From NCBI RefSeq assembly GCF_005938745.2, contig NZ_VCBX02000002.1:372001-436000 (forward strand): a stretch of 64,000 nucleotides of DNA, given 5' to 3'. Source of the stretch: Rhodococcus sp. KBS0724. GTDB lineage: Bacteria > Actinomycetota > Actinomycetes > Mycobacteriales > Mycobacteriaceae. Below, in pieces: positions 41,891-51,485 of the stretch (the first letter of the stretch is position 1; each line of letters opens with the position of its first letter). The translations under genes were made by a program, and so were the position numbers. Under the pieces are notes generated by a model. It was not told the DNA's origin. It did no database searches and saw only the letters and a program-made list of their open reading frames with translations.

Positions 41891-43449
41891 ATGACCCTCC
41901 GGGCTTTCATATCGTTCTGCAGCGGGGCTTGTTTGACGACGTCCCCGGTGGTGGGCGCGTGAATCATCTGACCGTCTCCGATTGCGACTCCGACGTGACC
42001 CGGCCCGGATCCTGACCATGATCCGAAAACGAGGTCGCCGGGTTGTGCTTGGGCGATCGGGATCTCGACGCCGACCGTCCATTGCTGCTCCGAGGTGCGC
42101 GGCAACGTGACTTGGTTTCCACTGCCTGTGTAGATGGCGTAGCTGGTCAGTCCGGAGCAGTCGAAGCCACCGCCAGTGGTGCCGTTGATGTTGCCGCCGC
42201 CCCACACATACGGGGTGCCGAGGTACTGGCGTGCAGCCTCGACGACCTGCCCGCCGGAAGCAGAGCCAGGAGAGACGACCAGTTCTCCGCTACCGCCGGG
42301 TGCTGCGAATTCGGCCTCGTACGCAAGAACTTTCGCGACGTACGGTTGCGTCTGGGTGGTGTAGTCGCCGCCGCTGGGCATCCCGCCGGCATTCTTCACC
42401 GCGCCCTCGCCTGCGTTGTAGGAAGCGATGTAGAGACTTTTCGGGTCGCCCTTCACCGATCCGTCAGCGATCCAGCTGTCGACCTGCGCTGCGATGGCGC
42501 AAAAGTATCGACCCTGAGCCATGATCGCGTCCCCGTCATCCCAGATCGAGATCGTGCCGTTGCCGTCGTCGTCCTGGCCGTAGGAGGCGAATGTTTCCGG
42601 CATGAACTGCGTGAGACCCTGCGCCCCGCTGCCGGAGGTCAGGCCACGAACCAACCCGGATTCTGCTTTCGCGTCCGAGGCCAACAGAGAGGGCTTGATC
42701 TGTGGGCACAGTGACCCGGCTTTGCGGAACCATGGTTCCATCTCGGGAGGAACGGATCCGGCGTTGAGGTCGCCGCCACCGGCCATGCCGAAACCGGCGC
42801 AGGCGATCGACGACGACGATGCCGCCAGCTGAATGGCGGGCGAATCACTGCCCGCCTCGTCGGCGGGGGAGGGTGCTCCGCCGAGTTTGGTCATCGGGTC
42901 GATCGCGAATCCACCCTGTAGTCGGCCGCCGTCCCAGTATTCGAAATGCAGGTGCGGGCCGGTGGATCCACCGGCGTTGCCGATGTTGGCGATGTGGTCG
43001 CCGGCTTTGACCTGCTGTCCTTCCTTGACGAGGACGCCGTCGTCGAACATGTGGCCGTAGACGGTGCTCACGGGCTTGTCGTCGACGAGTGAGTCGAGCA
43101 CGATCCAGTTCCCGAACCCGGAGGCAGATCCGGCCTTGACCGCGACGCCGTCGAGGGCAGCGTAGATCGGGGTGCCGACGGGCCCGGCGAAGTCGGCGCC
43201 CTTGTGTTCAGTTCCCCAGCGAGGTCCGAACCCGGAGGTGAATGTCGTTGTGCCGTTCTTGGTGGGCTGGGTGATCGGCCCGGAGGCTTTCAGTTCCGTG
43301 TTGCCGCTCGGGGATTCGCTCTTGTCGCTCTCGCTCGACGAGGTGCCGCAGCGGTGCTTGGGAATGACCGGATCATGGGCGCACCCGGACAGTCCCAGGA
43401 CAGCAGCGGTGCCGGCGATGAGGATGAGCCCCACCGGTCGGCGCCTCAC
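41887..43449 (-). CDS. Three-domain peptidoglycan hydrolase: M23, lytic transglycosylase and NlpC/P60
   Basis: The 520-residue lipoprotein (lipobox LSGC) carries three lytic modules. An M23/LytM endopeptidase at about residues 70-170 has GTEHKGADFAG, GHMFDDGVLVKEGQQVKAGDHIANIGNAGGSTGPHLHFEYW. A transglycosylase-type module follows (SLLASDAKAESGLVRGLTSGSGAQGLTQFMPETFASYG, catalytic Glu in AESG). A C-terminal NlpC/P60 domain has FDCSGLTSYAIY (Cys), GHVGVAIG (His) and HAPTTGD. Such proteins open the wall for the conjugation machinery, the VirB1/CwlT role. Having three activities on one chain is more than the usual two. GTG start overlapping the upstream gene (GTGA). Confidence 0.9.
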   Translation of the reverse strand: MRRRPVGLILIAGTAAVLGLSGCAHDPVIPKHRCGTSSSESDKSESPSGNTELKASGPITQPTKNGTTTFTSGFGPRWGTEHKGADFAGPVGTPIYAALDGVAVKAGSASGFGNWIVLDSLVDDKPVSTVYGHMFDDGVLVKEGQQVKAGDHIANIGNAGGSTGPHLHFEYWDGGRLQGGFAIDPMTKLGGAPSPADEAGSDSPAIQLAASSSSIACAGFGMAGGGDLNAGSVPPEMEPWFRKAGSLCPQIKPSLLASDAKAESGLVRGLTSGSGAQGLTQFMPETFASYGQDDDGNGTISIWDDGDAIMAQGRYFCAIAAQVDSWIADGSVKGDPKSLYIASYNAGEGAVKNAGGMPSGGDYTTQTQPYVAKVLAYEAEFAAPGGSGELVVSPGSASGGQVVEAARQYLGTPYVWGGGNINGTTGGGFDCSGLTSYAIYTGSGNQVTLPRTSEQQWTVGVEIPIAQAQPGDLVFGSWSGSGPGHVGVAIGDGQMIHAPTTGDVVKQAPLQNDMKARRVM

Positions 43450-44315
43450 AGTGCACCCGGCAGCGGGGTGTCGAGATCGGGGATCGGGATAGGCCCCGGC
43501 ACCGGGATCGGCGCGCGCTCGAGGCTTGTGGACGGGCTGGTTGTCGAGGCTGCCGGTTCCTGCATCGACGTCGACGTGGCGGTGGCATCGGTGCTGGTCG
43601 TGGATTGTGGTGCCGGGGTGGTAGTGACCATCTCGGGCGTTGGTGCACTCTTGGACGTCGGTGCACTGGTCAGCGACGGAACACCGAGTTTGTCGACCTC
43701 ACTGCGATCGAGAGTCGGCAACGGTGACTGCACCTGCCACACCGAACCCGATCCGGAATCAGTGGCTTTGAGGGTGATCCGCATGTCGCCGGCCTGCGTC
43801 GGCACAACGACCTGCACCGCACTGCCGCCGCCGATGCCGGCCACGCTCTCGCTGCGTGTGGGTCCGGTGATCGCCACCGGCACCAGCGGGCGCGCGTTGA
43901 GGACAGTCACACTCGGCGCGTCGGCGGTGTGCTTGCCGAGCTTGGTTTTCCATTCATTGTTGGAGAGCGACCGGTCGACGTAGATGTGTGCGTATGTCAT
44001 CGCTGTGGCCGGTGGACTCTCGGCGACGGCAGCGGCGGACTTGCCTGCAATCGCCGATTCGGTGACCTCGGTGAGGTCATGTGTGAGGTCTCCGTCGACC
44101 GCCGCATCGGCATCGGCAGAGGCAGAGGCAGTGGGCGTGGTTGGGAATTCCGCTGCGGACGCGGTGTTGGTTGCGGTGGGCGAGTGACTGAACAGTGATC
44201 CGGCGACGAACAGCACAGCGAAAGCGGCGACGATCGTGATCGTCAGGTTGGTCCGTGAGTAAAGGACCCATCGCCGGATCGGCGCGAGTACGGGATTGAC
44301 TGTGTTGGTGGGCAT
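43446..44315 (-). CDS. Bitopic conjugation membrane protein (289 aa)
   Basis: One membrane helix (NLTITIVAAFAVLFVAGSLF, residues about 23-42) anchors a periplasm-facing region. That region has a folded middle part (MTYAHIYVDRSLSNNEWKTKLG...SVTVLNARPLVPVAITGPTRS...AVQVVVPTQAGDMRITLKATDSGSGSVWQVQSP) and a disordered Ser/Thr/Pro-rich tail. The folded part resembles the NTF2-like domains of VirB8/TcpC proteins, here by pattern only. It lies between VirB6-like and hydrolase genes with near-zero gaps, so it belongs to the channel. Confidence 0.55.
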   Translation of the reverse strand: MPTNTVNPVLAPIRRWVLYSRTNLTITIVAAFAVLFVAGSLFSHSPTATNTASAAEFPTTPTASASADADAAVDGDLTHDLTEVTESAIAGKSAAAVAESPPATAMTYAHIYVDRSLSNNEWKTKLGKHTADAPSVTVLNARPLVPVAITGPTRSESVAGIGGGSAVQVVVPTQAGDMRITLKATDSGSGSVWQVQSPLPTLDRSEVDKLGVPSLTSAPTSKSAPTPEMVTTTPAPQSTTSTDATATSTSMQEPAASTTSPSTSLERAPIPVPGPIPIPDLDTPLPGAL

Positions 44316-44318
44316 CCG

Positions 44319-46427
44319 TCACCCCCGGCCGTGGTCGGGGGCACCGGCGGAAGTCAACGACGGCGCCCACAACCGTTGCGCCGACCGGGACGGAGTCGAC
44401 GGGACGGACCGAGTTGTGGGTTTCGGCACCGAACTCTCGACGGAGGCATCGGCAGAGGATGGAGTGAACACTTTTGTCGGCGCGATGTTCGAGCGCGGCC
44501 CGCCGTCCCAGGTCTCGCTCACCGACGAGGAACTGCGCGCAGAGCCGCTTTCGGATCCGACGATCCGGCGAGCGATCACGTTGCCCCCGTTGGTCGCCGG
44601 CACTTGGATCCGAGGCTTCACCGGAGCGTTGTCTTTGCCGGGTTCGGAGGGCTCACTCGTCTGGAGATCACGCTTGGCGGCGTCGAGGTCCGATTCCCGT
44701 CGCGAATTCGTCAGCCGCTGTTGGCGATCCATCGTCTTGCGTGCTTCGACGCGGGACTGATCGACTTCCTGGCGCCGGCGTTGATTGAGCTCGCGGCCCT
44801 CCGGACGTGCGGAGACAGGGTCCTCGTTGTCGCTGCTCTCGGTGTTGGTGTTGTACCGGTCTTTCACATTGTGCGAGACGCGGTCGAACGCAGCCCCGAC
44901 ACCACCTAGAGCGGCTCCCGTCCCACCCGTCGCTGCAGTGAAGAATGCCTTTTTCGTCATCGACTGAACGCCGCGTGCCTTGCGGTTGAGAGGGCCGACC
45001 TTGTTTTGGGTGATCGTCTGCGACATCCGTTTGAACGGCTTCATGATCATCCAGCACACCGCGGTCAAGATGATCATGAACCACAGCCGCCACGTACCGT
45101 CGACGAGTCCGTTGTCGGTGTCGTAGAGCTTGACCAGCGCCATCAAGTAGAGGGCGATGATGACCGCTCCGGCCACACCCCACAGGTATGCCGTCGCGAT
45201 CATCCGGCACACCCGCGAGAGGGTGCCACCGTGTACGGCGGCCAGCGGAACCCAGATCGGAGCGAACAAGATCGCTATTCGAATGGCCAGTAGCGCAGTC
45301 AGTTTGAGTACCGACGCACCGATCCATAGAACGGAAGGCATGGCGAGCTTGAGCATCGCCATGAACCCAATTCCGGTGCGCCCGGAATCTTTCCCCTGGA
45401 ATTGGTTGTACGACAAGTTGAGCCCGGAAAGCTTGTCGACGATGTCGTTTCGGAATTTGTCAGCCTTGAGGTCTGCCAGCTCGCTCGCAGCTGCGTTGTC
45501 TCCGGCGACGTCCTGCTGCTCCGCGTACGAAAATGCCAAGGTGTCGCGCAGTTTCGGACCGAGCTGCAGTTCTTTGTCGTTGAAGTTCGTCCCGAACCAG
45601 CCCTTGCGCCAATCGTCGAGGAAAATCTTGTCGATCAGCACGTTTCGTGGGTCGGCGCTTTCGCTGGACGCGGAGAGCATCTGCCCTTGGGTGTCGGTGA
45701 TGATCGATCCGAAGGTCTCGTCTGCGACCTGGATCGCTTTTTGCGGTGCTCCGACGAACAACGCCCCGATCGCCAACGCGGCTCCGGCAATAGCGACAGT
45801 GCGAGTGACAGCGGCGGCATTGGATTTGAGTGCGTTCCACAGGATCATCGCCGCAACTGCGGTCAGTGCGATACCCAGCCACATCCCGTAGACACCGAAC
45901 ATGCCGTCGGCGATGGAGGAGACGATCTTGTCGAACTGCACCATCGCCGGAGCGATGCCGGCGGCTTCTGCGGTGTGACCGGTCTTGGTTTGGTCGTCGA
46001 GCCAGAATGCGGCGGCAGCGAATCCCTTGCCGATTGCCAGGAAAAGGTTGCCTGTTGACGTGTCTGCAACGGCGCGCGGCGCGTTGACCAGGTCGTTGCC
46101 GCAGCCGAGATCGTAGGTGTGCCACGACAGGCCGGCCCACCCGTAGGTCTCGTAGCCGGTGCCGCTCTCTTTTGGTGTGCGGTCCTTGCTTGAGGAATCG
46201 AATTCCGACGCCATGACTGAGTTCGGGTATTCGGGGGTAGGGACGTCCTTGCAGTCGAATCCGCCCGCCGATGCGGTCCCGCCGCCACCGATCAGCGGCA
46301 GCAGCCCTAGTGCCAGAACCGCCAGAATGCGCCCCACATGTCCGCCCAACCGGTGGCTGCGTCCCCGACTGGGTTGAGCTTGGGTGGCCCCAATTGTGGG
46401 CGTAGGGCGGCGTTCGAGGGTAATCAT
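44319..46427 (-). CDS. VirB6/TrbL-like polytopic membrane protein
   Basis: The 702-residue protein has a signal peptide (LAVLALGLLPLIGGGGTASA), a soluble outer part with several cysteines, then at least five membrane helices (GVYGMWLGIALTAVAAMILW, VAIAGAALAIGALFVGA, SVLWIGASVLKLTALLAIRIAILFAPIWVPLA, ATAYLWGVAGAVIIALYLMALV, LWFMIILTAVCWMIM) and a long charged, disordered cytoplasmic tail. The plan is that of actinobacterial VirB6-like channel proteins. It overlaps the VirB4-like gene by four bases and precedes the bitopic protein by three. Confidence 0.8.
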   Translation of the reverse strand: MITLERRPTPTIGATQAQPSRGRSHRLGGHVGRILAVLALGLLPLIGGGGTASAGGFDCKDVPTPEYPNSVMASEFDSSSKDRTPKESGTGYETYGWAGLSWHTYDLGCGNDLVNAPRAVADTSTGNLFLAIGKGFAAAAFWLDDQTKTGHTAEAAGIAPAMVQFDKIVSSIADGMFGVYGMWLGIALTAVAAMILWNALKSNAAAVTRTVAIAGAALAIGALFVGAPQKAIQVADETFGSIITDTQGQMLSASSESADPRNVLIDKIFLDDWRKGWFGTNFNDKELQLGPKLRDTLAFSYAEQQDVAGDNAAASELADLKADKFRNDIVDKLSGLNLSYNQFQGKDSGRTGIGFMAMLKLAMPSVLWIGASVLKLTALLAIRIAILFAPIWVPLAAVHGGTLSRVCRMIATAYLWGVAGAVIIALYLMALVKLYDTDNGLVDGTWRLWFMIILTAVCWMIMKPFKRMSQTITQNKVGPLNRKARGVQSMTKKAFFTAATGGTGAALGGVGAAFDRVSHNVKDRYNTNTESSDNEDPVSARPEGRELNQRRRQEVDQSRVEARKTMDRQQRLTNSRRESDLDAAKRDLQTSEPSEPGKDNAPVKPRIQVPATNGGNVIARRIVGSESGSARSSSSVSETWDGGPRSNIAPTKVFTPSSADASVESSVPKPTTRSVPSTPSRSAQRLWAPSLTSAGAPDHGRG

Positions 46428-49400
46428 GCTGGCCCGCCGAGTGCGTTTTTCGACGACGAGGAGTTCAGCGCCTCGAAGACGTGCGCGAGGTGCACGTAGT
46501 GGATCCAGCTCGAGCGCACCAACTCGACGTCGTCGGCCATCCGGATCATCCAGCGGCGCGCTTGATCCTGGTACGAGGTGTCGGTGTCTTCGTCGAGGGT
46601 GTCTTCGCCGCCGCTGCCCATTTCGGCGAGGAACTGCTCGAAGCCTTGCCCGGCAGGGAGTTTGAGCAGTTTCAGGGCGCCGGCGATCGCATGGGGGTCG
46701 CCTCCGACGTCGCCGACGAACACTTCGTAGGTCAGTGCGGTCTTGTCGTCGCTGCCGTCAAGTCCGAGGAAGTCGTCCGGGAGCTGCGAGCAGACGAGCG
46801 CGCGGAGCAGGTACTTGCGTGAGTCGCGTGCAATGCGCAGGTTCAGGGTGCGGCCGGCGCCGGTGGATTCGAGGTATTTGTTCTCATCCAGGAAAAGCAC
46901 CTTGCGTACATGGCGCGGCTTTTCGTAGACGAGACGGTTCGCCAGCCACGCGGCCATGTGCATCAGGGGTGCGGTCATCCGCTGTTGCGGAGTCCATTGC
47001 GAGGACGGTGTGCCTTCGGGCGGTAACTGCAGGCCGGGCATCGTCAGGATGGTGAGACGGATGTCGTTGTCGAAGGAATCGGCGCCGCTGCCGATCGTGC
47101 CTTCTTCGGGGAAGAGCACACGTGCTTCGGTGAGCCTGGACATCAATTCGAGCTGCTGATACAGCCCACTGGCGCAGGTCCTGACCGCTTGATCCGGGTT
47201 GTTCTCACTGATGGTCTCGATTGCGGCCAGCACTTCGCGGAGGTTGTGGTTGCTGTCGCCGCCGACCATGTTCGCCGCCAGATGCAGAACGGGTTCGGTG
47301 TGCTCTTGGTGTAGATGGCGTTCGGTGAGCATCATCTTCAGAACGGATACGGCGACCTCGACGCGTTCTGCTTCGGCGGCGCGCTTGTCGGCGTCGAACT
47401 TCGATTGCGCCGCTGCATGTGGATTGGAGTCGCGTGCGAATTCGGTGTTGGCGGTGTCGTATTCGGGGTCCTCGCGCCGGGGGTTGGTGATCACACGGTA
47501 CGGGTTCAGCGCTCCCGCGCGTGAGTCCCGACCTGTGAGTGCGTAGACGCGGGCGATATCGCGGAACTCCGGCAAAGATGCCAGCGCGGCAAGAGGTCCG
47601 GACGGGTCGAGAACGACGCCGTAAGCGCCGGCGCGCACCGCCTGATACACGATCATGCCGGCGAGAAACGTCTTGCCTGATCCAGGTACAGCGACGATCG
47701 GAGTCAGCCCCGACTTGTGCTTGCGTTCGTGGGCGGCGAACAGATCCCAGATCACCGGTCGCGGAGAGATCGATGATGTCTCACCGAGTACGACACCGCG
47801 CCGGTCACCGATGCGGTCGCTGACCGTGGCCATGCCGGCGGCGACAGCTTCGACGTCCATCCGGCGAGCATGGGCGATGTTCGCTTGCGGCTCGCCGGGA
47901 ATGAACTCGCGTAGCAGTTGGTACTGGCCGTGCTCGTGTTCGAGCGCGATGTGCGGGGAGTACATCTCTTGCAGAGCGGAGACCTTCTGCCGAACATCGT
48001 CAGGACTGGTGCCGACGACGGCGACGCGGTACCAGCCGGTGGTCCGCGTCGAGAGTCCTGAATGGTCCTCCTCGACATCGGAGATCACGTTCTGCGCGCG
48101 AGCATGCTGCTGCGCCAACTCTTTCGGCGGCACCTGATCGTGCTCAACGGTGTAGTGGTCGAACTGGCTCTCGATCTTCCCGGTGAGAGAGCGCATCTTG
48201 CGGATGGTCGATGCCTTGTCGTGCAGTTCGATTCGATCCGACCACTCCAGCGGCTCCCCAGAAGGGTCGCCGATGATCTGCCAGGGCAGCATCCGTTCAG
48301 GGATCGGCAACGGTGCCATGCGTCCGACCGTCAACACGATCACCACACCGGTGTAGGTGCGGCCGTCGACCACACCGGAGACTGTGGTGTAACCGTCGCC
48401 AGGGGTCAGGGACAGGTCGGTGAGATCTTCGAGGGCCGCGACGTCGGTCTCCTCCCAATCGCCACCGCCCGCGATCGCTCCACCCGCTTCCAGAGGGAGA
48501 CCGATCGTCGCGGAGCGCCGCAGCAGGTAATCGATCGCAGTCGTAGACGCGGGAACAGCTTTCGCGCCGCGACCCGACATGATCCGCTCCAACGAAGCGA
48601 GATGATCGGCGAGCGCCTTCTGCTCGCGCTCGAAGGCGTCGTCGGCCCACCGGTTCACCCACGTGCAGACCCCGCCCAACAAGGGCCAGTCGGCCGTGTA
48701 CCGCAGCGTTCGAGCAGTCCAATCCAAACCCCGCCCGAGTCCGGAACGCTCAGGTAGTTCGATGCCCCAGTAGCGGCCCTTCATAGTTGCGTTCGACCAC
48801 AACATCGCGTGCTGCTGACCGCGCAGGTAATCCGCCCACGACAGCGCGCCGGGCACATCAGGAATGGGTGTGGCCCAAACGTTGTGGTCGATCGCCCACT
48901 GCGTCACCGGGAACGGGGTGCGCACCACGCGGCGGTGCAGCTTGCGTACGCCTGCTTTCTGCAGGTTGGTCAGGATCATCGCTTCGTCCTGGATGAAGCG
49001 GCGTTGCTTACCGGTGGTGCGGAAATTCCAGGGTCCTTGCTGCTGCCAGAACCACGCCGTCGACGTTGTCGCGGTTCGGGTGATGTTGGCAGAAGTGCCG
49101 GTCAGTTTCAGATGGACGGCCCTGCGTTCGCGCTCCACCCACTTCCTCGCGGCATCCTTCTCGCGATCGGTCGCGGACTTGCGTGCCTTCTTCGTTGTCC
49201 GGCCGCGGCGACCACGACGCCGCATGACCTTCTCGGCGACCTGCTCGGGATCGGTGAACGGTGTCGGCTCGGTGTCCTCGTCGTAGTCGTCCTCGCCGTT
49301 GTCGTCGTAGGCCGGAACCGGTGTCGGGTCGACTTCGGACCACGCTTGTGCAGGACGGCGCGCACTCGACTGCGCAGCTGCCCACGACGGCGGTAGCGAG

Positions 49401-49477
49401 CCCGGAAGAATCACCGGAACCGGATCCTCGACCTTTGGGTCGAACAGTGCGGCAATGTCGTTGTCGGAGGCGGTCAT
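46424..49477 (-). CDS. VirB4-like conjugation ATPase
   Basis: The 1017-residue ATPase has Walker A VAVPGSGKT near residue 600 and a Walker B-like KVLFLDENKYL near 860, followed by FEQF...VFVGDVGGDPHAI and the C-terminal region. The N-terminal third (AARKWVERERRAVHLKLTGTSANI, then WQQQGPWNFRTTGKQRRFIQDEA) is typical of actinobacterial VirB4/TraC-like proteins in which an N-terminal domain meets the membrane proteins. It powers pilus/channel assembly together with the FtsK/TraB-like ATPase encoded divergently. Start ATG overlapping the previous gene (ATGA); longest gene in the window. Confidence 0.87.
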   Translation of the reverse strand: MTASDNDIAALFDPKVEDPVPVILPGSLPPSWAAAQSSARRPAQAWSEVDPTPVPAYDDNGEDDYDEDTEPTPFTDPEQVAEKVMRRRGRRGRTTKKARKSATDREKDAARKWVERERRAVHLKLTGTSANITRTATTSTAWFWQQQGPWNFRTTGKQRRFIQDEAMILTNLQKAGVRKLHRRVVRTPFPVTQWAIDHNVWATPIPDVPGALSWADYLRGQQHAMLWSNATMKGRYWGIELPERSGLGRGLDWTARTLRYTADWPLLGGVCTWVNRWADDAFEREQKALADHLASLERIMSGRGAKAVPASTTAIDYLLRRSATIGLPLEAGGAIAGGGDWEETDVAALEDLTDLSLTPGDGYTTVSGVVDGRTYTGVVIVLTVGRMAPLPIPERMLPWQIIGDPSGEPLEWSDRIELHDKASTIRKMRSLTGKIESQFDHYTVEHDQVPPKELAQQHARAQNVISDVEEDHSGLSTRTTGWYRVAVVGTSPDDVRQKVSALQEMYSPHIALEHEHGQYQLLREFIPGEPQANIAHARRMDVEAVAAGMATVSDRIGDRRGVVLGETSSISPRPVIWDLFAAHERKHKSGLTPIVAVPGSGKTFLAGMIVYQAVRAGAYGVVLDPSGPLAALASLPEFRDIARVYALTGRDSRAGALNPYRVITNPRREDPEYDTANTEFARDSNPHAAAQSKFDADKRAAEAERVEVAVSVLKMMLTERHLHQEHTEPVLHLAANMVGGDSNHNLREVLAAIETISENNPDQAVRTCASGLYQQLELMSRLTEARVLFPEEGTIGSGADSFDNDIRLTILTMPGLQLPPEGTPSSQWTPQQRMTAPLMHMAAWLANRLVYEKPRHVRKVLFLDENKYLESTGAGRTLNLRIARDSRKYLLRALVCSQLPDDFLGLDGSDDKTALTYEVFVGDVGGDPHAIAGALKLLKLPAGQGFEQFLAEMGSGGEDTLDEDTDTSYQDQARRWMIRMADDVELVRSSWIHYVHLAHVFEALNSSSSKNALGGPA

Positions 49478-49875
49478 CGGTGGTCCTCACCGTCGAAATG
49501 GGCACAGGGTTCGGACGTGGATGCGCGCTTGGTCAGCCGTGTCGGGAGTGACACGGACACGGTCTTGCCTGCCTTCGGTGGACGCGGAGCGGCGAGGTCG
49601 TTGAGAGCGGCCTTGAGCACCGAGCGCAGCGGCCGGTCGGGGGTGACGAACTTCGCGATGCGGGTAGTGATCCAGACCGTGATCAGCGCGAGCACCAGAA
49701 GAGTTTTGAAGCCGAGTGGTACATGCAATATTCCCCGAGCGATCACGAACACCACGACGAACGCGGAAGCGCCGACGAGGCCGGCGGTGTAGCGGATCCG
49801 GACAGGCAGGGGATAACCGGTCGGACCGAGGTAGTGCCGGTCTACGCGGTACATCAGGTCGTCGTTGTCGATCAC
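49474..49875 (-). CDS. PrgI/VirB3-like membrane protein
   Basis: The 133-residue protein has two adjacent hydrophobic segments (YTAGLVGASAFVVVFVIARGI and FKTLLVLALITVWITTRIA) after a short polar start and ends in a basic tail. The SCLxxP-type ending and position directly before VirB4 match the PrgI/VirB3 role, in which the small protein links VirB4 to the membrane channel. It overlaps the VirB4 gene by four bases. Confidence 0.75.
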   Translation of the reverse strand: MIDNDDLMYRVDRHYLGPTGYPLPVRIRYTAGLVGASAFVVVFVIARGILHVPLGFKTLLVLALITVWITTRIAKFVTPDRPLRSVLKAALNDLAAPRPPKAGKTVSVSLPTRLTKRASTSEPCAHFDGEDHR

Positions 49876-49917
49876 CGTGTGCTCCGTTCGAGTGGTCTCG
49901 GGGTTGATGTCAACGGT

Positions 49918-50244
49918 CTAGGTGCTGATGCCGACGAGGCCGAGGATCCAGTTCCCGATCCCGGTGGCAGCAGATTCCGAGGTCGCGATCCCGAGATACG
50001 CCAGTCCGAACAGACCCAGGCCGCCGACCGTGAAGACTCTCGAGAGATTGCCTTTGAGTCCGCCGACCAGGACCACACACGCGAGTGCGATCAGGATCGT
50101 GAACACCACGTTGTCCTTGATCCACGCACGCAACCCGCCGGTGTTGACGTCCGTCGATTGCGCGAGAGTGACGACATCCGCAACGGCAGGTGGGTGCGCC
50201 GTCGCGACCGACAGGTCGATCACAGTGGAAGCGATAGAAAACAT
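49918..50244 (-). CDS. VirB2-like small membrane protein (possible pilin)
   Basis: The 108-residue protein has a signal-like start (MFSIASTVIDLSVATAHPP), a short Gln/Asp-rich part, and two hydrophobic helices (NVVFTILIALACVVLVGGL and VFTVGGLGLFGLAYLGIATS) separated by a short basic loop (KGNLSRV). This is the layout of VirB2-type pilins and of TrbC-like proteins. ATG with GGAGAG upstream. It is the first gene of the leftward conjugation operon; a GTTATCCACAGGCG box lies about 80 bp before its start. Cleavage and polymerisation are inferred. Confidence 0.65.
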   Translation of the reverse strand: MFSIASTVIDLSVATAHPPAVADVVTLAQSTDVNTGGLRAWIKDNVVFTILIALACVVLVGGLKGNLSRVFTVGGLGLFGLAYLGIATSESAATGIGNWILGLVGIST

Positions 50245-50322
50245 GAACACTCTCCAACAGGTTGAAAACCAGATCCCACGAATGTGGTTGCGCGGGAACA
50301 TAGAAGAATTGGTGCTTCGACT

Positions 50323-50342
50323 TCAAGGCGCCTGTGGATAAC
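50323..50342 (-). promoter_or_regulatory. Conjugation-regulon box, copy 1 (leftward)
   Basis: On the minus strand the 20 bases GTTATCCACAGGCGCCTTGA are identical to copy 2. The box points toward the leftward operon and ends about 80 bp before its first start. It contains TTATCCACA, a perfect match to the bacterial DnaA-box consensus (TTATNCACA). Role as an operator or DnaA site is inferred from position and conservation. Confidence 0.65.
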
Positions 50343-50344
50343 TT

Positions 50345-51377
50345 CTTCGATTCCCATGAGTGCACATCGGGTTCGGCGTTACTCCGTGCGCTGTGGTGGA
50401 CGAGTCATGCTCAACGCAAGGTTCTTCGGCTCGCGTATGTCGGTTTCTGTCGAGTGGTTGCGGGTCCTTCCATCGTTGCCGAGAGGGGTTTCGTCAACGT
50501 GGTGATGAAAGTCCTGATGGGTAGAGCAGTTGAGGGTGTGGACGTAGGTGGTCGCGCCGGGTCCCGAGCGTTGCGTCGACAGTGGTGGCAATGAGGCTGT
50601 CGATAGCCTTCCGGCATGGTGCCATCGAAGCCCTGCGGAAGGGCTTTGTCGCAGAAGTGGATTCGACCACTCAATTGCGGGTGAGATGAAGCGCGTCGCG
50701 AAGGACTGTGGAACGCCGCCATGAGTGAGCGAAATGTGGGGGTGTGGAAAAGAGGGAACTCATCGGTCCAGACGCCCGCGGAAGCTGTCATTCACGCACC
50801 AGCGTTGGCAGGTGTGAAGTGAGGTAGTTTCACGGGGTAGTTTTGCGGGGTGCCGAAATGGTGTGTGAAACGGGTGTATTCACCGTTCCCCCCTCCGGGG
50901 GTCACTGCCGTTTTCCGGCCCTCCGGGCCGGAAAACGGCAGTGTACTCATGAAAATTGCTCCGCGCCAACTTTTTTCGGTAACTGCTGTTCAGAGGGTTG
51001 CTTTCGGGTGTTGATCGCCGGACCAAGATCACGGCGCGAACAGTCGCCATCGGGGTGATCGAGAACCGATTCAGGCAGGGGTGAAAGGCGACTGACGAAG
51101 CTGCGTCTCGGGCCCGAAACTCGCGACCGCGGACGGTGCGCAGAGGTGTATTCGGCGCTTTGATTTCAGTGCCTCGCAATACCCCTCGAAGCACTCGAAT
51201 CAAGATCATCTCCGCCGCCGTTTCACCCCTTGTCGAGTAGTGGATTCCACGGTTCGCGACGGGTTTATCCAGTGCCACAATCGGTATCGACGAGAGCTGT
51301 CATCGACAGAGGTTCGGTGCTGTCAATCAGCATGCGGGGAACAGGCGTCAGCGCGTCGGCTGCAGGCTAGGAAAAAA
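50345..51377. other. 1-kb divergent intergenic region of the conjugation module (candidate origin or control region)
   Basis: No gene is supported between the two conjugation operons, bounded by the 20-bp inverted-repeat boxes. Inside is a perfect 19-bp hairpin (CACTGCCGTTTTCCGGCCC with loop TCC, 50903-50943) next to a second GC-rich one (CCCC-CTCC-GGGG, about 50888-50901), and a 7-bp stem AAGCCCT/AGGGCTT followed by TTTG (50628-50647). Such a block is a candidate for oriT, the replication origin or a large regulatory region. Confidence 0.5.
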
Positions 51378-51397
51378 GTTATCCACAGGCGCCTTGA
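51378..51397 (+). promoter_or_regulatory. Conjugation-regulon box, copy 2 (rightward)
   Basis: GTTATCCACAGGCGCCTTGA again, now pointing rightward and ending about 88 bp before the FtsK/TraB-like gene. With copy 1 it forms a perfect 20-bp inverted repeat around the intergenic region. Confidence 0.65.
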
Positions 51398-51485
51398 GAA
51401 ACTTTTCCCGACTCTGCGAAAGTGCTCCAACAACACACCCGGCGCGACCTGTAACGGGATTCGAATCGAGCGAAAGGAGCAGTCG

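Noticed and set aside
44331..44909. Plus-strand frame opposite the tail of the VirB6-like gene
   Set aside because: Antisense of the disordered Ser/Arg-rich tail; no ribosome binding site.
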